From the NCBI GenBank assembly GCA_900765185.1, contig CAAFQT010000200.1, positions 1-5,171 on the forward strand: a DNA stretch of 5,171 nt, written 5' to 3'. Numbering within the stretch: the stretch's first letter is position 1; every line of letters begins with the position of its first letter. A program made the translations under genes and the position numbers. The stretch is from an uncultured Collinsella sp. (lineage in GTDB: Bacteria; Actinomycetota; Coriobacteriia; Coriobacteriales; Coriobacteriaceae). Positions 1-4,800 of the stretch are shown here, one piece after another. The notes beneath the pieces were generated by a model. It saw only the letters and a list, made by a program, of their open reading frames with translations. It was not told the DNA's origin and made no database searches.

Positions 1-18
1 ACGACGCTCTTCCGATCT
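1..18 (+). other. Illumina sequencing adapter remnant (artefact)
   Basis: Bases 1-18 read ACGACGCTCTTCCGATCT, identical to the 3' end of the standard Illumina TruSeq/PE read-1 adapter that abuts the insert. This is untrimmed library sequence fused to the contig end, not genomic DNA. It implies that the window begins at a contig terminus and that the gene entering from the left is cut by the assembly, not by biology. An 18-base exact match ending precisely at the adapter-insert junction is very unlikely by chance. Confidence 0.95.
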
Positions 19-96
19 TGCATCACCGCGCTCCTGACCTCGGGTGCCGCAGTCCTATGGTTCGCTCGCCTTAGGTCGATCCCAAAGAACCGCTAG
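19..96 (+). CDS. C-terminal end of a probable membrane protein (5' partial)
   Basis: Reading from base 19 gives 25 sense codons and then TAG at 94-96. The peptide contains ITALLTSGAAVLWFARLRS and ends IPKNR. A hydrophobic stretch followed by a short basic tail is what the last transmembrane helix and cytoplasmic tail of a polytopic transporter look like; a major-facilitator protein is one possibility, but the fragment is too short to assign a family. Codons are mostly GC-ending, and the stop lies 9 bases before the terminator hairpin, both of which support a real gene end. The other two plus frames stop early (TGA at 35-37, TAG at 72-74). The 5' part is missing because the contig starts here after the adapter remnant. 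It converges on the minus-strand operon. Confidence 0.5.
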   Translation, partial: CITALLTSGAAVLWFARLRSIPKNR

Positions 97-105
97 CACG
101 ATGAA

Positions 106-141
106 AAAGCGGGCGAGCCAGTCCCCCGGCTCGCCCGCTTT
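106..141. terminator. Bidirectional Rho-independent terminator
   Basis: A perfect 14-bp inverted repeat (AAAGCGGGCGAGCC at 106-119 against GGCTCGCCCGCTTT at 128-141) encloses an 8-base loop. On the minus strand the stem runs straight into a five-T tract (complement of 104-108), making a good intrinsic terminator for the 72-residue membrane protein gene that stops at 163. On the plus strand the stem ends in TTT followed by an AT-rich stretch, so it can also end the gene that stops at 96. Its position between convergent stop codons is the classic place for a shared terminator. Confidence 0.9.
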
Positions 142-162
142 CAATCATTTAAATCGCCGTAT

Positions 163-381
163 CTACTCTGCAGACGAAGATCCACCATCAACGATTGCCT
201 GCTCGGACTCAGGAATCCCATCGGCACCCGTGCTCTGTTCTTGCTCCACCTCTTCGCTGATTGCGGAGGCGGGGGTCGAGCCCTTCGCACCCACGATGTA
301 GGCAGCCCCAAATCCTAACGCAATGGCAATCAAGGTCAAAATCACGTAGACAGGCCAATGGCGCTTAATATACGAAAACAC
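163..381 (-). CDS. Small single-pass membrane protein with acidic tail (72 aa), unknown function
   Basis: I do not recognise a family. The protein starts MFSYIKRHW, has one clear hydrophobic segment at about residues 9-31 (VYVILTLIAIALGFGAAYIV), and then a polar tail of about 40 residues rich in Glu, Ser, Ala and Gly that ends GGSSSAE. The K-R pair before the helix favours an N-in, C-out orientation, which would place the acidic tail outside the cell. No lipobox or signal-peptidase site is obvious, so it is probably a bitopic membrane protein. The start is GTG at 379-381: an in-frame TAA (391-393) closes off anything further upstream, and AAGGAG sits at the right distance. It begins 21 bases after the stop of the large M28-like membrane protein gene on the same strand, so the two are very likely cotranscribed and end at the 106-141 terminator. 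A role as accessory subunit of its neighbour is only a guess from position. Confidence 0.8.
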   Translation of the reverse strand: MFSYIKRHWPVYVILTLIAIALGFGAAYIVGAKGSTPASAISEEVEQEQSTGADGIPESEQAIVDGGSSSAE

Positions 382-385
382 GTTG

Positions 386-392
386 ACTCCTT
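386..392 (-). promoter_or_regulatory. Ribosome binding site for the 72-aa protein
   Basis: On the minus strand AAGGAGT lies 4 bases before the GTG at 379-381. It overlaps the in-frame TAA that limits the ORF, so it fixes the non-ATG start. A site this strong inside a 21-base intergenic gap indicates independent translation initiation within a shared transcript. Confidence 0.8.
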
Positions 393-402
393 AGAGCTCC
401 GT

Positions 403-3400
403 CTACGAACGGCGGATAACCTCGGTCACGACCTCGGATACCGTAGCAATGTTCGTCGGGTTGACATTGTGGGGCAGGTCGTCCTCGGTACGAGCGCAAG
501 CCAGACGCGTGCCGTCCACGCCGGCGATGGTGAGGGCTCGGCGGCTCGCCTCGAGCGCGGCATAGGCATCGGTCTTGGCATAGGGCATCTCGAGCGCGCC
601 ACAATCGACATGGAACGACTTGCAGACCTTGCTGACCAGGTTCATGATGCGGCGATCGCCCTTGAGCAGTTGTTGTTCGCCCTCGACCGTCACAACCGAA
701 AGCCTACCGGCGCCGACGGATTCAAGATTGATGAAGAATACGCCGCGGAGCTTATCGCGATGCGAAGCCAAGAAGGCCTTCATGCCGGCGCCATCACAAT
801 CCGAGGCGCCCGTTGCCACAAACCAGATATCGTGACCGAGCAGCTCATCATCGCCCATAGAGGCGACAGCCGAGAGCATATCTTCGGAAGAAGCGCCATC
901 GGAAGACGTAGCGCCACCCTTCCAGCCATCGTTATCGTCCTCGAAGTTATCCCACGAACCGATACCGCGACCGGACTTCTTGGCATCGTAATCGTCTTCG
1001 ACGCCCAGCCAGTCACTCATGCTGTCCTGCTCGTTTTTCTTTTTACGGCCGAACAGACCACCCAGGCCGCGCTTACGAGACTTGGGTGCCGCCGGGGCGG
1101 GAGCCGAAATGGTCTCGATCGGCTGCGCACCCGACGCAACGGGCATAGGAGGCGCAACGGGTGCCGATGTGGGTTCGGGACCCTGGGCAGTAGCAAAGGG
1201 ATCGTTGACCTGTGCGGAGGGGTCGGGAAGGTCGAACAGCGACGTGCGAGACGCAACGTTTGCCTGCTTCATGGACGGCAGCGACGGATCGGGGACCGAA
1301 GCCAGCGGAGACGAGGAAGGTGCAGGCGACGGTGCCGACGCCGGATCGGGAACATTCATCTGCGGACGCGGCGATGCCTGGGAGGAAATCTGGGCCATAA
1401 GGGAATCGACCGTTTCGTCCTGGGTGGGAGCGACATCGGCAACCGTGGCACCGGAACCACTCGGGGTCGGCATGGTGAAAATCTGCGTGGAGTAAGGCCT
1501 CGACTCATCTGTCTCGGGAGCCTCGGAAACCGCAGGCACTTCCTCCTGCTCGGCCTCGGTCGACTCATCTTGCTCGGCTGCCGCGTATTGTTCTTCGTCA
1601 GAGTTGGCCTCGACGGGCTCGTCCTCGGCGGCATCTTGGATTTCGGTAGCATCAATAGGCTCGTCATCGTCCACCGCGTCGCCCTGTTCATCGGAAACAG
1701 GAAGGGGCTCGGCAATCGCGGTGCCTTGCTTTTCAAACGTTATCGTGGAATCGAACTTCGCGGCATCAAACGACATGGTGCTATCGACGTGCTGCTGAGC
1801 CTCGAAAGACGTCGTCGCCTCAACAACATCCGCGGACGCCGGCTGCTGGGACTCAAAGGACGTTGTAGCTTCGGCGGCGCCGACGGGCGCGGACTGCACA
1901 GCCTCGTTCTGCTCGAACTCTTGCGCCGCGAGCTCACGTGCCGCCTCGGCTGCCTGCTGCTGAGCGATAGCCTCCTGCTCGGCAGTCTCGCGTGCGGCAG
2001 CGCGCTTCTCCTCGAAATCGTCGACAAATTTCTTGCCCTTTGCAAGCGCACCCTTAAAGAAGTTGGAAGCGCTGGCGCCAATCGAAGAGAACGCGGATGC
2101 AATATCGGCATGGGGCGTTGCCGCGGGAATCTCGGCCGAGAAATCAGTATCGCTCTCGTAAGACACGCGCCTCGGCTGTTCAACGCAATCGTCGTCAGAC
2201 TCGTCCGCAACGTCTTGCGCCGGCGCGGCGGGAGCCAAAATGTCCAGTCCTGCCGCGGGATCGATCGCGGACACCGCCTCGGGCTCGGCAACGGCAGCGG
2301 TAACCGCGGCAGACTCATCATCCACGGTGACAACGGGGGCAGGCTCGGGCTCAAACGTCGGCTCCTCGCCCTCCTCGTAATCGAGCGTGCAGGACTCGGG
2401 AAGCATTCCGAGCGCACGGATGGCATCCGAACCAAAGCGGATGTTGCCGGCGGCGTTGCGATAGAGCTTGGGCTCGGGCTCGACCGCGGCAGGTTCCTCC
2501 GCCGACTCGGCAGCGGGAACCTCGTCATTGAACTCTTCGGCCTGGACAGCCTGATTCTGATCCTCGGGCACGATGGCGCCAATCAGCGTCTCGTCGGCAG
2601 ACGCACCCTCAAAGCCCTCGATCTGCTCGTCGAAAGCCTCGCCCTGTTCGGGCTCGGTTTGAGCGTCGGGAGCAATCGGCTGACCGAACTCGTCCTCGGC
2701 GTAGGTAGGCTCTTCATACTCGATGGTGTTGCCGTAGTCGTTTTGCTGCTGGGCCGCGGCATACTCCGCCGCTGCGCGCGCCATTTCCTCGGCACGACGT
2801 TTCTGCTCCCCAAAATAGGTATCGAACGGAACATCGTCGGGAAACTCGTTTTCGCCCTGGAAGGGAGCAACGTTGTCCATAACGCCGAGCATAGCGGCGA
2901 CAGAAGACTTGTTGCACACCGCGCCGGACGTATAGGGAAGAATGTGGCGGTTAGAGATGATGTTTGCCGCGTTGACAAGTGCAACGAGGGAAGCGAGGAT
3001 CGCGACAATCCACAGCAGAACCTTGAGCGCGCCGGGGAGGGGCAGGATACGCAGGATGGCAACGGCAGCAGGGGCAACCGTGGCAACGGGCAACAGCTTG
3101 GCGATGAGCGCACGATACGAAGCATAGGGCTCGCGGGCGAGCAGCTCAGCACGGGGAGAGTCGTAGTGTGCGACAACGACCACCGGGCGGTTGCGCGGAG
3201 ACGCGAGCGGGCCCGAGGCCTTGTGGTAGGCGATGACATTTTGGCTCACGCCCGTCTTGCCCAGGCGCGAGACTACAGGGCGGCCCGTGCGCTCGAGCAC
3301 GTAAAGAACGGCGCCGACAACGGCCAGCAAGGTGCCGACCAAGCCGATACCGCCGCCGATGCCCATCAGCAGGGCGCCGGCAAACGCAAGAATACCGGTA

Positions 3401-3579
3401 ACGGCAAATGCCAATCTACTGGGCGCCGGAGCATTGAACTCCTGAACCTCGGGATCAAAGCCGTGGTTGCGGAAGATCTGAGCGATATCCTCGGCAGCCA
3501 AGCGCTCTTCTTCGCTGCATGCCGGCGTAATGCCGGTGTTCTGCAGCAGGTGGTTGATATAGTTCTGGGTGTTCGCCAT
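403..3579 (-). CDS. Membrane-anchored M28-like peptidase (possibly inactive) split by a large acidic disordered insertion
   Basis: The protein has 1058 residues. Visible order: N-terminal segment; two transmembrane helices (about 57-76 and 77-95); the start of an M28-type zinc peptidase fold with VVVVAHYDSP (134-142); a second transmembrane pair (about 161-182 and 184-206); the fold resumes with GAVCNKSSVAAML (219-231); an acidic low-complexity insertion (about 236-905); then the second half of the fold, with DIWFVATGAS (917-926), FFINLESVGAG (948-958), TDAYAAL (1003-1009) and LPHNVNPTNI (1035-1044). M28 enzymes are aminopeptidases or carboxypeptidases with metal ligands H, D, E, D and H. Here H138 and H1037 fit, but the bridging Asp aligns with C222, the Glu pair with S926/D927, and the third acid is E953, so catalysis is doubtful. 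Arg and Lys after helix 2 predict that both halves of the fold are cytoplasmic. The start at 3577-3579 (MANTQ) is chosen for its GGAG and because the 50-codon upstream extension runs through the promoter region. Typical M28 domains are about 200-300 residues, so most of this length is insertion. Confidence 0.85.
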   Translation of the reverse strand: MANTQNYINHLLQNTGITPACSEEERLAAEDIAQIFRNHGFDPEVQEFNAPAPSRLAFAVTGILAFAGALLMGIGGGIGLVGTLLAVVGAVLYVLERTGRPVVSRLGKTGVSQNVIAYHKASGPLASPRNRPVVVVAHYDSPRAELLAREPYASYRALIAKLLPVATVAPAAVAILRILPLPGALKVLLWIVAILASLVALVNAANIISNRHILPYTSGAVCNKSSVAAMLGVMDNVAPFQGENEFPDDVPFDTYFGEQKRRAEEMARAAAEYAAAQQQNDYGNTIEYEEPTYAEDEFGQPIAPDAQTEPEQGEAFDEQIEGFEGASADETLIGAIVPEDQNQAVQAEEFNDEVPAAESAEEPAAVEPEPKLYRNAAGNIRFGSDAIRALGMLPESCTLDYEEGEEPTFEPEPAPVVTVDDESAAVTAAVAEPEAVSAIDPAAGLDILAPAAPAQDVADESDDDCVEQPRRVSYESDTDFSAEIPAATPHADIASAFSSIGASASNFFKGALAKGKKFVDDFEEKRAAARETAEQEAIAQQQAAEAARELAAQEFEQNEAVQSAPVGAAEATTSFESQQPASADVVEATTSFEAQQHVDSTMSFDAAKFDSTITFEKQGTAIAEPLPVSDEQGDAVDDDEPIDATEIQDAAEDEPVEANSDEEQYAAAEQDESTEAEQEEVPAVSEAPETDESRPYSTQIFTMPTPSGSGATVADVAPTQDETVDSLMAQISSQASPRPQMNVPDPASAPSPAPSSSPLASVPDPSLPSMKQANVASRTSLFDLPDPSAQVNDPFATAQGPEPTSAPVAPPMPVASGAQPIETISAPAPAAPKSRKRGLGGLFGRKKKNEQDSMSDWLGVEDDYDAKKSGRGIGSWDNFEDDNDGWKGGATSSDGASSEDMLSAVASMGDDELLGHDIWFVATGASDCDGAGMKAFLASHRDKLRGVFFINLESVGAGRLSVVTVEGEQQLLKGDRRIMNLVSKVCKSFHVDCGALEMPYAKTDAYAALEASRRALTIAGVDGTRLACARTEDDLPHNVNPTNIATVSEVVTEVIRRS
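1732..1872 (-). repeat. Four coding repeats of an acidic Thr motif, [DE]-[AS]-T-x-[ST]-F-[DE]
   Basis: Within the insertion of the M28-like protein, residues 570-616 hold four copies of a seven-residue motif: EATTSFE at 570, EATTSFE at 587, DSTMSFD at 599 and DSTITFE at 610. Spacing is 17, 12 and 11 residues. The DNA is less conserved than the peptide (different codons in each copy), which suggests selection on the protein rather than recent duplication. An acidic residue before Thr-Thr followed by Ser and an aromatic resembles the phospho-acceptor segment of actinobacterial GarA/OdhI proteins (ETTSVF). Phosphorylation here is an inference. Confidence 0.65.
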
Positions 3580-3584
3580 GTGCG

Positions 3585-3588
3585 CTCC
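3585..3588 (-). promoter_or_regulatory. Ribosome binding site choosing the MANTQ start
   Basis: GGAG on the minus strand ends 5 bases before the ATG at 3577-3579. Reading further upstream in the same frame stays open to 3729, but the added 50 residues are Cys- and Trp-bearing, basic, and encoded by the AT-rich promoter stretch. This Shine-Dalgarno is therefore what sets the start. Confidence 0.6.
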
Positions 3589-3647
3589 ACATCCATAATC
3601 CGACAAATAGGCCCAATGCATGCACATTAGAACCGTATATAGTCGAA

Positions 3648-3676
3648 AGTATACCCCGAGCGAGCGCAAACGACCG
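3648..3676 (-). promoter_or_regulatory. Candidate promoter for the M28-like operon
   Basis: TATACT on the minus strand (3648-3653) matches a sigma-70 type -10 box at 5 of 6 positions. No strong -35 is present at the expected distance: CGGTCG, TCGGTC or TTCGGT at 17-19 bases are all weak, and they fall on the CCGAATTCGG palindrome. A poor -35 overlapped by a palindrome is compatible with an activated or repressed promoter. The leader would be about 60 bases. A second AT-rich box, TATATA (3637-3642), is an alternative -10. Confidence 0.45.
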
Positions 3677-3704
3677 AATTCGGGCCATCTTAACGCCCCG
3701 AGCG
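3654..3704. promoter_or_regulatory. Operator-like array: palindrome flanked by two direct repeats
   Basis: The perfect 10-bp palindrome CCGAATTCGG (3674-3683) lies between two identical 9-base copies of CCCCGAGCG (3654-3662 and 3696-3704). The copies are 42 bases apart, about four helical turns, and their midpoint falls within one base of the palindrome centre. One copy abuts the minus-strand -10 box and the other fills the start of the plus-strand promoter spacer. This placement suggests a shared control site for the divergent genes, perhaps bound by the WYL regulators encoded next door. There is no direct evidence of binding, and GC-rich 9-mers can recur by chance. Confidence 0.35.
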
Positions 3705-3718
3705 GACAAGGATATAGC
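3690..3718 (+). promoter_or_regulatory. Candidate promoter for the WYL regulator pair
   Basis: TTAACG (3690-3695) and TATAGC (3713-3718) are separated by exactly 17 bases. Each matches the sigma-70 consensus at 4 of 6 positions. Transcription would start near 3725, leaving a leader of about 50 bases before the ATG at 3778. A weak GATAT/ATATC inverted pair (3711-3715 and 3728-3732) overlaps the -10 box and could be an autoregulatory site, but it is short. Confidence 0.4.
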
Positions 3719-3777
3719 CTAATCTCCATATCGGACTAAAATCATGGCAGCAAACCACCTTCCCATGCGAGGACTCT

Positions 3778-4800
3778 ATGACGGCAAGCGACACGACCGC
3801 TATTAACAAAAAGGGAACGCCGGAACCCAGTTTCGATAAAACGGCCCAGCGCATCCTCAATCTTTTCTTTGTACTCAACAGTTCTCCCGAGCCGTTGACG
3901 ACCGAACAAATCGTCTTGGATTCCGATTTGGGGTATGGCTCGGGCAACATCGACTCGGATAAGCGCAAGTTCCGCCGCGATCGCGACAAACTACTCGAAC
4001 GCGGCATCGTAATCAAAGAGGTTCGCCTCGCCGGCGCGCAAGAGACCGAGGAAAGCTCGTGGACGATCGACCGCGAGCACACGTTTGCGGCAGGTGGGCT
4101 CATTACCGCAGACGACGCCGATATCCTGCTCAACGCCATCGACCAGACGCTAGCGGCCGGCTCATCCACCTTTACCGCGCCGCTTGCCGATATTCGCTCC
4201 AAGATTGCCTATCTCACCGGTAGGACGACGGTGGATGAAACACCGATTCGCCGCTCTCCCACCGTCGATGCGGTATGGAGCGCCTTTGCCGAGCGATGCG
4301 CGCTGCGATTTTTATATCAGAACGGACGCGGCGAGCAGAAAGAGCGCACCGTCTGCGTCTACGGTATGTTCGAACACGATGGCACGGCGTATTTCTGCGG
4401 TCTGGACAATGCCACCGACAACATCAGAACGTTCCGCTGCGACCGCATCGTCCGTGCTTGGCGCCCCTCAAAGGCATACTCCATTCCCGCAGACTTCAAT
4501 CTCAACGATTACCTGTTCTTTGAGTTCGATTTTGCCGACCGACCGCCCATTGCGGCAACGTTCTCGTTCGCGCGCGAGTCGCAAGCCGATATGGTCAGCG
4601 GTCTCACGCGCGGGCGAGGCGATCTTGCACGCAGCGAAGAAGGATGGACCTGGACCGTTGACGTGCGCGACTTTGACGCCGCCGCCTCATTCTGCATGGC
4701 CCATGCCATGGACGGCATGAGGCCCGTTGCCCCCGATGCACTCAAACTGGCGTGGAACCACCTCATCGAAAGGACGGTGCATGAGCATGCCCGCTCGTAA
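3778..4800 (+). CDS. WYL-domain transcriptional regulator, PafB/PafC-like (first of a pair)
   Basis: This 340-residue protein is the usual length for a WYL regulator. Residues about 20-80 form a winged helix-turn-helix of the DeoR/HTH_11 kind, ending in KFRRDRDKLLERGIVI (64-79), which matches the F-x-R-D-x-x-x-L-x-x-x-G-I signature of this group. Residues about 163-235 are the WYL domain: ALRFLYQNGRG (175-185), then TAYFCGLD (203-210), where the W-Y-L triplet is A-Y-F, and RTFRCDRI (217-224), the conserved Arg-rich strand. Residues about 245-336 fit the C-terminal WCX extension. WYL domains are thought to sense a ligand, in some cases single-stranded DNA; PafBC in mycobacteria activates a LexA-independent DNA-damage response. 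No proteasome genes are visible here, so a PafB name would be unsafe. GAGGA at 3769-3773 sets the start. It overlaps the next gene by 20 bases, and it diverges from the M28-like operon, a common arrangement for a local regulator. Confidence 0.85.
   Translation: MTASDTTAINKKGTPEPSFDKTAQRILNLFFVLNSSPEPLTTEQIVLDSDLGYGSGNIDSDKRKFRRDRDKLLERGIVIKEVRLAGAQETEESSWTIDREHTFAAGGLITADDADILLNAIDQTLAAGSSTFTAPLADIRSKIAYLTGRTTVDETPIRRSPTVDAVWSAFAERCALRFLYQNGRGEQKERTVCVYGMFEHDGTAYFCGLDNATDNIRTFRCDRIVRAWRPSKAYSIPADFNLNDYLFFEFDFADRPPIAATFSFARESQADMVSGLTRGRGDLARSEEGWTWTVDVRDFDAAASFCMAHAMDGMRPVAPDALKLAWNHLIERTVHEHARS
4768..4774 (+). promoter_or_regulatory. Ribosome binding site for the second WYL gene, inside the first
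   Basis: GAAAGGA lies 6 bases before the ATG at 4781-4783, within the last codons of the upstream regulator. It favours this ATG over the in-frame ATG at 4787. The overlap suggests translational coupling, keeping the two regulators in fixed proportion. Confidence 0.55.

Noticed and set aside
147..154. ATTTAAAT palindrome near the terminator
   Set aside because: A short AT-rich palindrome next to a gene end is expected by chance and has no partner element.
44..301. 85-codon plus-strand open frame
   Set aside because: It runs through the terminator hairpin and antisense to the 72-residue membrane protein, with a low-complexity product and no ribosome site.
1732..1872. Possible DNA-level tandem repeat or recombination hotspot
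   Set aside because: The copies share the peptide motif but differ in codons and spacing, so this is a protein-level repeat, not a DNA satellite. I also saw no CRISPR repeats, transposase, tRNA or rRNA in the window.
1740..3239. Ser/Arg/Pro-rich minus-strand frames (1740-2582 and 2583-3239) as separate genes or a sign of a frameshift
   Set aside because: They are +1 shadows of the intact 1058-residue frame, which reads through without interruption; Arg/Pro/Ser-rich text is typical of out-of-frame GC-rich DNA.
358..3630. 1090-codon plus-strand open frame as a gene
   Set aside because: It is rich in Arg, Gly and Leu with no domain, its triplets mirror those of the M28-like gene, and it is explained by sense-strand codon bias. 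The minus strand shows a recognisable fold, membrane helices and a Shine-Dalgarno.
3580..3729. 50-codon N-terminal extension of the M28-like protein to an ATG at 3727-3729
   Set aside because: The extension crosses both candidate promoters and the palindrome, has atypical composition, and a good GGAG precedes the internal ATG at 3577-3579.
3690..4202. 170-codon minus-strand open frame opposite the first WYL gene
   Set aside because: It is an antisense shadow of a clear WYL regulator. The Ser/Arg-rich product shows no domain, and the frame spans the divergent promoter region.
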